Source: Enterococcus_G camelliae (GTDB lineage Bacteria; Bacillota; Bacilli; Lactobacillales; Enterococcaceae). Taken from it: 64,000 nt of DNA. The notes below the pieces were generated by a model. It saw only the letters and a list, made by a program, of their open reading frames with translations. It was not told where the DNA came from and ran no database searches. Positions 32,249 through 41,409 of the stretch are shown here, piece after piece. The stretch covers positions 1 through 64,000 of the forward strand of contig NZ_JBHUMO010000044.1 of NCBI RefSeq assembly GCF_042685105.1, written 5' to 3'. Every line of letters begins with the position of its first letter. Within the stretch, counting starts at the first letter, position 1. Both the position numbers and the translations under genes were made by a program.

Positions 32249-33928
32249 TTAACGACGGCGATTTCGACCACTGGCCTCCATAATCACAGGTAAAACAACC
32301 GGTCTCCGCTTCGTTTGTTCAAATAAATAGCGACTAATTTGATCGCGAATATCTTGTTTTAATTTTCCCCATTCAAATTCTTCATCATGCAAATGCTTTT
32401 CCACAATGTCAGTAACCATTTCGCCACTTTCCCGAATGAGGTCACGGCTTGCCTTTACATATACAAATCCTCGAGAAGTAATCTGAGGTTTTGAAACAAT
32501 ACGCTTTTCGCGACGATTGATGGTCACCACCGTGATGAAAATACCATCTTCGGATAACACTTTGCGGTCTCGTAGAACAATATTTCCTATGTCTCCCACA
32601 CCGATACCATCAATCATAATATTATCAGCAGGGACGGTCCCAGACAGCTGCATTTCTCCATTGTGATAAACTAAAACATCGCCTTTTGCAAGCAAATAGA
32701 TATGATTATCCGGTATGCCAACTTCTTTTGCCAAATCAGCATGAGCGACCATTTGCCGAAATTCCCCCTGAACAGGTAGGAAATACTTTGGCTTCAACAA
32801 ATTCATCATCAACTGCAGGTCCGTTGGATTCGCATGACCAGAAACACGGAAATTATCAGATATATTTTTGACATTGCCGCCTGCTCGATAAACCATATCT
32901 TCCGTTTTCGCTACCACCGTTTCCATAGCAATTGTTGGTGTAGTGGTAATATATACCAAATCGCCCTCTTGAATGCGCAGTGTGCGGTGCGTTCCATTTG
33001 CCATTTTTTGCAAGGATTTAATAGGTTCCCCCATGCGACCCGTTTCTAAAATAAGCAATTGATTGGCCTCATAATTTTTCATTTCTTTTTGCGTAATAAT
33101 CAAATCTTCTTGTGGGAGATGCAAACGCCCTAATTTCATCGCAGTCCGAATAATTTTGCCAAAGTCTTGGCCCGTTAATACAACTTTTCGCCCCGCGATT
33201 GCAGAACCATCAAGAATCTGCTGAACACGTTGCAAGTTGCTTGCTACACAGGCAACGATGATCCGACCTTCCCAATATTTGATTGTATCAGTTACTTCGT
33301 CAGCAATTTTTGCCTCAGAAACCACTTGAGCAGGATTTTCTGCGTTGCTCGACGTACTTAGCAAAGCCAACACGCCTTCTTTGCCAATTTCAGCCAAACG
33401 TGAAAAATCCGTTTGATACATAGGCAATGCTGCCTGATCAAATTTAAAATCACCTGTATAAACAATGTTTCCTGCTTCTGTTTTGAGACTAATGCCTACT
33501 GATTCGGGAATCGAATGGGTTGTACGGAAAAAGCTGACCGTTGTGCCACCAAAATCAATTTCCGTATGCTCATCAACCACATGAAATTCTTTGTATTTTT
33601 TTGTTGCTTCATTTCGATGGACATTCAATTTTGCCAATTCAATTGTCAATTTTGTGCCGAAAACGGGCACAGGTACTTTTTCGAGCAAGTAAGGCAACGC
33701 GCCAATGGCATCTGCGTGACCATGAGTCAAAAAGATACCCGCAACTCGTTCTGCATTCTCCTCTAAATATGAAAAATTAGGAATAACTGTATCAATTCCC
33801 AATAATTCATTTTCTGGATAGCGTAATCCGCAATCCAATACAAATAAATCTTCTCCCACTTCTGCCACGTACAAATTCTTTCCATTTTCTCGTACGCCAC
33901 CAAGTGGAATTAGTTTGATATCGTCCAA
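32249..33928 (-). CDS. rnjB: Ribonuclease J2
   Basis: 559 residues. RNase J processes and degrades mRNA from the 5' end. The metal site is degenerate: THGHADAIG (H69, H71, D73, but Ala74 where J1 has His) and PVQGEFR where J1 has HGE. That marks it as J2, the weakly active partner of J1. I take TTG 33928, which has AGAGGTG 6 bases upstream and gives the usual length; the ATG at 33961 would add 11 residues not typical of the family and has a poorer site. Confidence 0.88.
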   Translation of the reverse strand: MDDIKLIPLGGVRENGKNLYVAEVGEDLFVLDCGLRYPENELLGIDTVIPNFSYLEENAERVAGIFLTHGHADAIGALPYLLEKVPVPVFGTKLTIELAKLNVHRNEATKKYKEFHVVDEHTEIDFGGTTVSFFRTTHSIPESVGISLKTEAGNIVYTGDFKFDQAALPMYQTDFSRLAEIGKEGVLALLSTSSNAENPAQVVSEAKIADEVTDTIKYWEGRIIVACVASNLQRVQQILDGSAIAGRKVVLTGQDFGKIIRTAMKLGRLHLPQEDLIITQKEMKNYEANQLLILETGRMGEPIKSLQKMANGTHRTLRIQEGDLVYITTTPTIAMETVVAKTEDMVYRAGGNVKNISDNFRVSGHANPTDLQLMMNLLKPKYFLPVQGEFRQMVAHADLAKEVGIPDNHIYLLAKGDVLVYHNGEMQLSGTVPADNIMIDGIGVGDIGNIVLRDRKVLSEDGIFITVVTINRREKRIVSKPQITSRGFVYVKASRDLIRESGEMVTDIVEKHLHDEEFEWGKLKQDIRDQISRYLFEQTKRRPVVLPVIMEASGRNRRR

Positions 33929-34033
33929 AAAATTCACCTCTTCTTTACTTTTCTTATTCATTGATTCCTTGTGAATTACTCACTGGAATTGCACTATCAT
34001 ACTTAGAATTATAATGATTATAGCATCTATTGT

Positions 34034-34092
34034 GTCAGTTTTCGAGACACCTGCGGCAACCCTCACACCCAACGGTATTCATCAACTTTCAT
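34034..34092 (-). mobile_element. Relic of IS200/IS605 left end
   Basis: Over 55 bases it aligns with the left end at 5210-5275, sharing TCGAG, CAACCCTCA and ATTCATCA blocks (about 80% identity by eye). No transposase or right end is attached. Either a very old insertion or a short non-autonomous copy lodged before rnjB. Confidence 0.55.
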
Positions 34093-34102
34093 TATACAAC
34101 AA

Positions 34103-34141
34103 AAAAAAGAAAAGCGTGGGTTTCCCCAAACTTTTCTTAAA
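34103..34141 (-). terminator. asd terminator
   Basis: Minus strand AAGAAAAGTTTGGG / CCCACGCTTTTCTT with GAAA loop, followed by a long T run. Confidence 0.85.
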
Positions 34142-34147
34142 AATCTA

Positions 34148-35200
34148 TTAGATATGAAGCAAATCCATCTCGTGCAATGTTTCTGCAATTTGCACCGAAT
34201 TCCAAGCGGCTCCCTTTAATAAATTATCAGAAACAACCCAAAGATGAAGCCCAGTTTCTATGTCTAAATCCTTCCGAATACGACCAACAAACGTTTCTTT
34301 TTTGTCAATTGATTGAATGGCCTGAGGATAAATTTGCTGACTTGGATCATCCTCTACGATAACACCGGGCGCTTGTGCCAAAATTTCTCGCACAGTTGCA
34401 ACGCTAATTGGTGTTTCAGTTTCAACATATACAGACTCTGAATGGCCACTTGCCACTGGAATACGAACGCAAGTTGCCGCCACCTTAATTGTAGAATCTT
34501 CCATGATTTTCTTTGTTTCATTGACCATTTTCCATTCTTCAAATGTATAGTCCTCTTCCGCAAATTTATCAATTTGAGGCAGCGCATTGAATGCAATTGG
34601 ATAATGCTTTTTGTCACCACCACAAGGAAGAATTTCCGGATGCCAATCAGCAACAGCTACATTATCCAAATAAGCCTGTGCTTCTCTTTTTAATTCTTCA
34701 ATTGCTCGCGCACCTGCACCCGACACAGCCTGATAAGTTGAAACAATGATTCGATTCAGCCCTGCTTGCTTGCGGATGGGTTCTAACGCCACCATCATTT
34801 GGATAGTAGAACAATTCGGATTAGCAATAATGCCTTTATGGCGCTTCAATGCTTCTTTATTAACTTCAGGAACAACTAAGGGAACCTCAGGATCCATCCG
34901 AAAATGGCTGGTGTTATCAACGACGACCGCCCCGCGTTTGACTGCTTCTGGCGCAAACTTTGCAGAAATGCCACCACCAGCACTAAATAAAGCTAAGTCA
35001 ATGCCTTCAAATGATTCTGGCACCAATTCCTCAACCGTTAGCGAAGCCCCTTTAAATTGCAATGTTTTGCCGGCGGAACGTTTTGAAGCTAACAAAATGA
35101 CTTTTTTCAATGGCAATGTTGTTTGCTCTAGCATTTGGATCATTTTTGTTCCTACTGCACCTGTTGCACCTACAACTGCAACATTGTACCCGTTACCCAT
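34148..35200 (-). CDS. asd: Aspartate-semialdehyde dehydrogenase
   Basis: 350 residues. Reduces aspartyl phosphate to the semialdehyde for lysine, threonine and cell-wall precursors. N-terminal NADP site VVGATGAVGTKM, catalytic Cys130 in NPNCSTIQMM, and VPVASGHSESVYVETE near the end. GAGGAG upstream of ATG. A hairpin separates it from malR on the same strand. Confidence 0.94.
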   Translation of the reverse strand: MGNGYNVAVVGATGAVGTKMIQMLEQTTLPLKKVILLASKRSAGKTLQFKGASLTVEELVPESFEGIDLALFSAGGGISAKFAPEAVKRGAVVVDNTSHFRMDPEVPLVVPEVNKEALKRHKGIIANPNCSTIQMMVALEPIRKQAGLNRIIVSTYQAVSGAGARAIEELKREAQAYLDNVAVADWHPEILPCGGDKKHYPIAFNALPQIDKFAEEDYTFEEWKMVNETKKIMEDSTIKVAATCVRIPVASGHSESVYVETETPISVATVREILAQAPGVIVEDDPSQQIYPQAIQSIDKKETFVGRIRKDLDIETGLHLWVVSDNLLKGAAWNSVQIAETLHEMDLLHI

Positions 35201-35293
35201 TCACGAACAACTCCTCATTATTAAAACTTTTTCATCATTTTATCACATTTTTCTTAATGATAAAGGAGTTTTTTCACTTTTTCATCGTTATCT

Positions 35294-36328
35294 TTATTCT
35301 TTTGGAATATCAATAACCGTTTCCCTTTCAATTAATTGATGTTGAATAAATACCTTTTGTTGAAGAGAGTGCTTATTATTCAACTGACGAATAAACTGTT
35401 GCACCGCTACTCTCCCCAATTCTTCAGTATGAATATCAATCGATGTAATATACGGATGAATCAGAGTTGAAAAAATAGAATTATTAAAACTAACAATTGA
35501 AATGTCATCTGGCACACGGTATCCCAACAAATTACACAATTGAATAATTCGTAAAGCAAACATGTCATCAATTACTATCAATGCTGTGGGTTTCTCTGTC
35601 TCCATTAGTTCGGTAAATAAATTGTAGTCTTCAGGCTTCTTTAAAACTACATGCGAGTATAAAGGAAGTTTGTTATCTGAAATAGCTTTTTGGTACCCAT
35701 AAAACCGTTCTTGGAAAACATTTTCTCTTTCAACATGCGTAATAAAAAAAATTTTCTTGTGCCCTCTATCCACTAAGTACTGTGTTGCTGATCTTCCCAA
35801 TAATTGATTATCATTGTCAACGATGTTTGTCGTACTAGTATACGAATACGGTTGACCAATGACAGTATGAGCAATGGCATTACTTTCTAAATATGCCAAA
35901 ATTGGGTCATCCCTCTTAGTGTATAGTAAGATGAAGCCATCTACTCTTTTTTGTTTGTACATCAGTTGGACATTGTCAAGGAGTTCCTTCTCGCTTTCTC
36001 CTGATGCGATAGCTAACGTAACGTCGTATTTACTAGCCTCTTGGTTCATTGCCATAATCGCGTCCATATAAAAAGGATTGCTCTTCCGATCTCTCAGTGA
36101 AAGAAATGGCATGACCACCCCAATGGTATTTGCATATTTTTTTGCTAGGTTACGAGCCGCAACATTGGGAACATAGCCCAATTTATCCATCGCTTTACGT
36201 ACTTTTTCTTTTGTTTCCTCAGATATGCTTGAATGATTCTGTAGCGTTCTGGATACAGTTGAAGGTGCTACGCCAACTTCTGAGGCTACATCCTTAATAG
36301 TTACTGCTCTTTTGGGTTCCTTATTCAT
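35294..36328 (-). CDS. malR: LacI-family maltose regulator
   Basis: 344 residues. N-terminal LacI helix-turn-helix (TIKDVASEVGVAPSTVSRTL) and hinge (NVAARNLA), then a periplasmic-binding-protein-like sensor domain. Divergent from malP-pgmB, and the operator-like CGAAACCGTTTGCG lies in the malP promoter; similar boxes precede the amylase and mdxE genes. I infer it controls all three transcripts. Probably senses maltose or maltodextrin. Confidence 0.85.
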   Translation of the reverse strand: MNKEPKRAVTIKDVASEVGVAPSTVSRTLQNHSSISEETKEKVRKAMDKLGYVPNVAARNLAKKYANTIGVVMPFLSLRDRKSNPFYMDAIMAMNQEASKYDVTLAIASGESEKELLDNVQLMYKQKRVDGFILLYTKRDDPILAYLESNAIAHTVIGQPYSYTSTTNIVDNDNQLLGRSATQYLVDRGHKKIFFITHVERENVFQERFYGYQKAISDNKLPLYSHVVLKKPEDYNLFTELMETEKPTALIVIDDMFALRIIQLCNLLGYRVPDDISIVSFNNSIFSTLIHPYITSIDIHTEELGRVAVQQFIRQLNNKHSLQQKVFIQHQLIERETVIDIPKE

Positions 36329-36372
36329 GGCTATTCCCTCTTATTCATTTTATTCCATCACTTTCATAAGCA

Positions 36373-36401
36373 AGCATAAGGATATTCCTTTATTTTGTCA
36401 A
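36373..36401 (-). promoter_or_regulatory. malR promoter
   Basis: Minus strand TTGACA, 17-base spacer, TATGCT, about 45 bases from malR. Confidence 0.7.
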
Positions 36402-36570
36402 TTTTCTCCTATGATTGATAAATGAACTTCTGCCTTAAATCATTCACTTATCTTTATGCAACCGATTCCAGTAAAACCAAAATGAAAGCTTAACATTTTT
36501 TTAGCTTATTGCTAATGAAAGTAGATAAAAATACTTATCTTTGCCATTTTTATCTTGATTTAAAAAAGTA

Positions 36571-36599
36571 TTGACAACGAAACCGTTTGCGTATATTGT
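36571..36599 (+). promoter_or_regulatory. malP promoter with LacI-type operator in spacer
   Basis: TTGACA (36571-36576), 17-base spacer and TATTGT (36594-36599). The spacer is almost filled by the near-palindrome CGAAACCGTTTGCG (36578-36591), a MalR or CcpA (cre) type box. Binding would block RNA polymerase. Confidence 0.75.
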
Positions 36600-36636
36600 T
36601 GTCTTATACATAAGACTATATAAAGGGGTAATGGAC

Positions 36637-38934
36637 ATGAAGAAGCTAACAAGACTTTTTGACATCGATCCTTGGAAACTAAAAACCGCTACATTACATC
36701 GGAAAAATTTTAGGTTGCAAGAATCTCTGACAAGCATTGGAAATGGTTATATGGGGATGAGAGGAAATTTTGAAGAAGGTTATGGAGGAGATCATCACCA
36801 AGGTACCTATTTGGCTGGTGTATGGTATCCGGATAAAACACGAGTAGGTTGGTGGAAAATTGGGTACCCAGATTATTTTGGGAAAGTAATCAACGCGCTA
36901 GATTTTCTCGCACTAAAAATTAAAATTAATCAAACTACCCTAGATTTAGCACAGCTGGAACCTATAAATTTCTACCAAGAGCTAGATATGAAAAACGGAC
37001 TGCTATCACGCCACTATACAGTTGAAATTGATAGCGCAGTCATCACAATTTCATTTAAACGATTCTTAAGTTTGCAAACCAAACAATTAGCTTGGATGAA
37101 GGTGGATATAACTGTTGATGCCGGCGAAGCGACAGTTACACTTACTTCCTCTTTAGATAGTGATGTCCAAAATGAGGATAGTAATTATAATGAACATTTT
37201 TGGGAAAGCGTCTCGCTGTGCAACGAACAAAATTCTCAAAATTTCATTACAGTTCGAACCATTCCCAATGATTTTGGTATTGAACAATTTACAGTTACAG
37301 CTATGATGGATCATTCTTTATCAACCGAAACAGAAAGCACCCGATCTCATTCACCACTATCAATTTCCGAGACTTTTGCATCCCATTTGCAGAAGGGTGA
37401 GACAATCTCTTTAACAAAACGAGCGGTCATTTTGACAAGTCGAGATGTACCAGAAGGGAAACAAGTTGAACAAGCGGCACTTATTTTAAAATCATCTGAT
37501 TGCCTTTCCTTTGAAGATGCTTTAGAAGGACAAACCAAAGCTTGGGATGAACGATGGAAACTTGCTGACGTTGTCATCGACGGTGATGAAGAAGCCCAAC
37601 AAGGTATTCGTTTTAATTTATTTCAGCTTTTCTCAACTTACTACGGAGAGGATGAACGTTTAAACATAGGTCCAAAAGGTTTTACAGGTGAAAAATATGG
37701 TGGTGCAACTTATTGGGATACCGAGGCTTATGCCGTTCCATTATATCTAGCATTGGCAGAGCCATCCATCACAAAAAATTTACTTATGTATCGCTACAAT
37801 CAACTAGAACAAGCAAAAATCAACGCTCAGCGTCAAGGCCTTGCCGGCGCACTTTATCCTATGGTGACTTTTACCGGTATTGAATGCCATAATGAGTGGG
37901 AAATAACCTTTGAAGAAATTCATCGAAATGGTGCTATGGCATACGCCATTTACAACTACACAAATTATACCGGGGATACTAGTTATTTATCAACTCACGG
38001 ATTAGAAGTGCTAGCTGAAATCTCACGCTTTTGGGCATCACGAGTTCATTTTTCAAAAAGAAATAAATGCTATATGATTCATGGCGTGACTGGTCCAAAC
38101 GAGTATGAAAATAACATAAACAACAATTGGTACACAAATACGTTGGCAGTTTGGGTGTTACGGTATACTATTGCTAGTTATCGATGCTATCACGCTTCAA
38201 CCAAAGCACATATTTCAGAACAAGAAATCGCATATTGGCAGGATATAATCGACAACATGTACTTACCAGAAGATGAAGAATTGGGCATTTTTGTACAGCA
38301 TGATACTTTTTTGGAGAAAGATTTAATGCCAGTTAGTAAACTCTCTCCAACAGAACTACCTTTGAACCAACATTGGTCATGGGATAAAATTTTACGTTCT
38401 TGCTTCATCAAACAGGCAGATGTTTTACAAGGAATTTACTTTTTCAGCGATGAGTATTCATTAGAACAAAAAAAGAAAAATTTTGAATTTTATGAACCAA
38501 TGACCGTTCATGAATCATCACTTTCACCTAGCATTCATGCTATTTTAGCTACCGAATTAGGCAAAGAAGAGAAAGCGGTTGAAATGTATCGGCGGACTGC
38601 TCGTTTGGATCTCGATAACTATAACAACGATACAGAAGACGGTTTGCATATTACCTCCATGACAGGTAGCTGGTTAGCAATTGTTCAAGGTTTTGCACAA
38701 ATGAAAACAAGTCGAGCAACACTTAGTTTTGCACCATTCTTACCTAAAAATTGGAATCGTTATGCATTCCACATAACCTATCGCCAACGTCTACTCTCAA
38801 TTGATGTCCATGATTACATCACAATTTCTCTTTTAGAAGGTCAATCTTTACCAATCAAATTATATGGACAAGACTACTTATTAGAAGATCAACTTGTAGT
38901 TCCAATTTCCAAAAAGGATGATGATAATGTTTAG
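36637..38934 (+). CDS. malP: Maltose phosphorylase (GH65)
   Basis: 765 residues from ATG 36637 (GGGG 8 bases upstream; a closer ATG at 36631 leaves too little room). Splits maltose with phosphate into glucose and beta-glucose 1-phosphate. GH65 catalytic acid Glu489 in GVTGPNEYENN; N-terminal beta-sandwich, (alpha/alpha)6 barrel with TYWDTEAYAVPLY, C-terminal cap. Overlaps pgmB by 8 bases, the classic pair. Confidence 0.93.
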   Translation: MKKLTRLFDIDPWKLKTATLHRKNFRLQESLTSIGNGYMGMRGNFEEGYGGDHHQGTYLAGVWYPDKTRVGWWKIGYPDYFGKVINALDFLALKIKINQTTLDLAQLEPINFYQELDMKNGLLSRHYTVEIDSAVITISFKRFLSLQTKQLAWMKVDITVDAGEATVTLTSSLDSDVQNEDSNYNEHFWESVSLCNEQNSQNFITVRTIPNDFGIEQFTVTAMMDHSLSTETESTRSHSPLSISETFASHLQKGETISLTKRAVILTSRDVPEGKQVEQAALILKSSDCLSFEDALEGQTKAWDERWKLADVVIDGDEEAQQGIRFNLFQLFSTYYGEDERLNIGPKGFTGEKYGGATYWDTEAYAVPLYLALAEPSITKNLLMYRYNQLEQAKINAQRQGLAGALYPMVTFTGIECHNEWEITFEEIHRNGAMAYAIYNYTNYTGDTSYLSTHGLEVLAEISRFWASRVHFSKRNKCYMIHGVTGPNEYENNINNNWYTNTLAVWVLRYTIASYRCYHASTKAHISEQEIAYWQDIIDNMYLPEDEELGIFVQHDTFLEKDLMPVSKLSPTELPLNQHWSWDKILRSCFIKQADVLQGIYFFSDEYSLEQKKKNFEFYEPMTVHESSLSPSIHAILATELGKEEKAVEMYRRTARLDLDNYNNDTEDGLHITSMTGSWLAIVQGFAQMKTSRATLSFAPFLPKNWNRYAFHITYRQRLLSIDVHDYITISLLEGQSLPIKLYGQDYLLEDQLVVPISKKDDDNV

Positions 38935-39607
38935 AGGTGTGTTATTTGATTTAGATGGTGTCATCACAGACACTGCTGAATATCATTTTTTAGCATGGAA
39001 AGCCTTAGCAGACGATCTTGGTATTTCTATTGATCGACAGCTCAATGAAAAATTAAAAGGCGTGAGCCGAGAAGACTCCCTTAAAACCATATTAAAATTT
39101 GGGAATAAAGAAAACAGCTTTTCGTCGGAAGAATTCGCCGCTCTTATGAAAAGAAAAAATGATTTATATGTAACTATGATTCAACATGTATCACCAACCG
39201 ATGTTTACCCTGGAATACAATCCCTACTGGATGAACTGCACCATCATAAGATAAAAATAGCTTTAGCCTCGGCCAGTAAGAATGGACCTACTTTATTGAA
39301 GAAAATGGAAATCGAGCATTACTTTGATACAGTTGTTGATCCAAGCTCATTAAAAGCTGGGAAACCTGCACCTGATATTTTCATTGCTGCTGCCAATCAG
39401 TTACATATCCCAGTCAGTGAATGTATTGGGATTGAAGATTCCTTAGCAGGTATTCAAGCAATCAAAGCCAGTGGTGCATTCCCAATCGGTGTTGGCGATT
39501 CAGAAAATCTTGGCAAAGATATTACATTAGTGAAACGAACTTCATATCTATCTTTTGACTTTCTTTCACAGACATGGAAAAAAAACGCCGCAACCGCTAA
39601 AAATTAG
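38927..39607 (+). CDS. pgmB: Beta-phosphoglucomutase
   Basis: 226 residues, HAD superfamily. Converts beta-glucose 1-phosphate from MalP to glucose 6-phosphate. Motif I FDLDGVITDTAEYHF with nucleophile and acid Asp; LASASKNGPTLL; IGIEDSLAGIQA. ATG 38927 has AAAGGA 8 bases upstream; an ATG three codons earlier is less well placed. Confidence 0.93.
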   Translation: MFRGVLFDLDGVITDTAEYHFLAWKALADDLGISIDRQLNEKLKGVSREDSLKTILKFGNKENSFSSEEFAALMKRKNDLYVTMIQHVSPTDVYPGIQSLLDELHHHKIKIALASASKNGPTLLKKMEIEHYFDTVVDPSSLKAGKPAPDIFIAAANQLHIPVSECIGIEDSLAGIQAIKASGAFPIGVGDSENLGKDITLVKRTSYLSFDFLSQTWKKNAATAKN

Positions 39608-39619
39608 TGATTTACATTA

Positions 39620-39662
39620 AGAAAACTGGACAATCATCAAAAGATGAGCATCCAGTTTCTTT
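39620..39662. terminator. Bidirectional terminator between pgmB and malL
   Basis: Stem AAACTGGACAATCATC / GATGAGCATCCAGTTT, with T-rich flank on the plus side. The genes converge here. Confidence 0.75.
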
Positions 39663-41301
39663 ACTTTTTAGGATTAACATAACGAATCACTGCAGCTTCG
39701 TATGGTAATAATTCTATTCGAGAGGTAAATACTTTTTCTTCGGTGTAATTTTTCAACAATATTGTTTTCTGATTACTGATAATCCATTTAGGTAAATCTA
39801 CTTTCTGTTTCTTTTCGCTTAAGTTCACAACCACAAGAGCACCTAGCCGTTGAAACTCACGGGTATAACAAATAACATAAGGATGTTTTTTTAAGTAAAA
39901 AGTAATGGATCCCTTTGTAAACTCGACTATCTTTTTTCTAAGGGAAATTAGTTCTTGATAAAAAAGCAACAGACTCCCTTGTCGATTTTTTTCATTTTCC
40001 ACATTTACCTGTCTATAATTAGGATGAACCGGTAGCCATGAAGCAACTTCTGAGAAACCCGCTTGGCAATCAGCTGACCATTGCATTGGTGTGCGGGAGT
40101 GATCTCTACTCCAATTAAGTGCGAGTTTTAACGCCTTCTTTTCCGATATCCCTTGATTTAATAATGAGTAGTAGAAATATTTGGTATCTTCTCCATCGAC
40201 TTCCTCAATGGTACGAAAAGGATAATTAGCCATCCCGATTTCTTGCCCTTGATAAATAAAAGGCGTTCCTCTCATCAAAAAATAAGCTATTGCTATAGCT
40301 TTTGCTGATTCAATCGTCCCATTTCCCATTGTAGAGATGCTTCTTGGTAAATCGTGGTTCTCAATATATAATGCTTGCCATCCACCTTTTAACAGATCCA
40401 TTTGCCACCGTTGCATGACCTTCTTAAACCCAATAATTGAGGTCTTCTCTTCACCTGGATTTCCAATCTTGACATTGTGTTCTAACTCAAAAATCATATC
40501 TAAAAAACCATGATTTCCTGTCCATTTTATGGCTTCATGGCTAGTCACTCCACTTGCTTCACCAACTGTCATAACTTGGTATTCACGAAAAATAGTACTG
40601 AGCTCGGCCATATAGTTTTCAATGCCGGATACATTCATAAAAGGCGCCCATGGATTACTCGTAATTTTAAAATCCCATGATTCTTTTTGAATATGACTAA
40701 TTGCATCTAACCGAAATCCATCAACTCCTAGTTCCAACCACCAGCGAATCATCTGATAGATTTCTTCACGAACCTTTGGATTTGTCCAATTTAAATCTGG
40801 TTGTTCTTTAGCAAAGACATGAAAATAGGCTTGTTCGGTATGCTCATCGTAGGTCCAAGTAGATCCTCCGAAAAAACTTTGCCAGTTATTGGGCATTTTT
40901 TCTGGAGTTGCTTCCGCCCAATGGTAATACTCTCGGTAAGGATTATCTTTTGATTTTTTCGATTCTAGGAACCAAGGATGTTGATCTGATGTGTGATTAA
41001 CAACTAAATCTACCAACACTTTTATCCCCATTTGATGGGCAGCATCCAAGAGCTCAATAAATTCATCCAAATTCCCAAATTCTGGGTTCAGCTTATAAAA
41101 ATCCGAAATATCGTACCCGTTATCAATATTTGGTGATTGATACATGGGATTTATCCATAAAAAATCAACTCCTAACTCTTTCAAATAGGGAAGTCTCTTT
41201 CGGATTCCTTGAATATCTCCTATCCCATCATAATTTGTATCTTGAAAACTTCTTGGATATAGTTGATAACCAACTGCATTTTCCCACCATTTGCTTTCCA
41301 T
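39661..41301 (-). CDS. malL: Alpha-glucosidase / oligo-1,6-glucosidase (GH13)
   Basis: 546 residues, intracellular. GH13 barrel with nucleophile Asp199 (GFRLDAISH), acid Glu248 (VGEASG) and Asp317 (ENHDLPR); substrate-end motifs INPMYQSPNIDNGYDI typical of the oligo-glucosidase branch. Releases glucose from short alpha-glucans; whether 1,4 or 1,6 bonds are preferred cannot be read. Follows the amylase gene on the same strand after a hairpin. Confidence 0.85.
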   Translation of the reverse strand: MESKWWENAVGYQLYPRSFQDTNYDGIGDIQGIRKRLPYLKELGVDFLWINPMYQSPNIDNGYDISDFYKLNPEFGNLDEFIELLDAAHQMGIKVLVDLVVNHTSDQHPWFLESKKSKDNPYREYYHWAEATPEKMPNNWQSFFGGSTWTYDEHTEQAYFHVFAKEQPDLNWTNPKVREEIYQMIRWWLELGVDGFRLDAISHIQKESWDFKITSNPWAPFMNVSGIENYMAELSTIFREYQVMTVGEASGVTSHEAIKWTGNHGFLDMIFELEHNVKIGNPGEEKTSIIGFKKVMQRWQMDLLKGGWQALYIENHDLPRSISTMGNGTIESAKAIAIAYFLMRGTPFIYQGQEIGMANYPFRTIEEVDGEDTKYFYYSLLNQGISEKKALKLALNWSRDHSRTPMQWSADCQAGFSEVASWLPVHPNYRQVNVENEKNRQGSLLLFYQELISLRKKIVEFTKGSITFYLKKHPYVICYTREFQRLGALVVVNLSEKKQKVDLPKWIISNQKTILLKNYTEEKVFTSRIELLPYEAAVIRYVNPKK

Positions 41302-41332
41302 TGTATCCCTCTTTTCGTTTCAAAAAGTGAAT

Positions 41333-41386
41333 GAACCGATTGAATTTATCCGTATGTAAAACAAGATACATTCAATCGGTCAAATG
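41333..41386 (-). terminator. Hairpin between amylase and malL
   Basis: Perfect arms ACCGATTGAAT / ATTCAATCGGT with a long loop. T tail is weak, so partial read-through into malL is likely. Confidence 0.55.
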
Positions 41387-41409
41387 AGCGTCAAGCTATC
41401 TAATAATTC

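Noticed and set aside
35201..35293. Riboswitch (lysine type) upstream of asd
   Set aside because: Only about 90 bases are available and the pairing looks like a malR terminator; no lysine-aptamer features.
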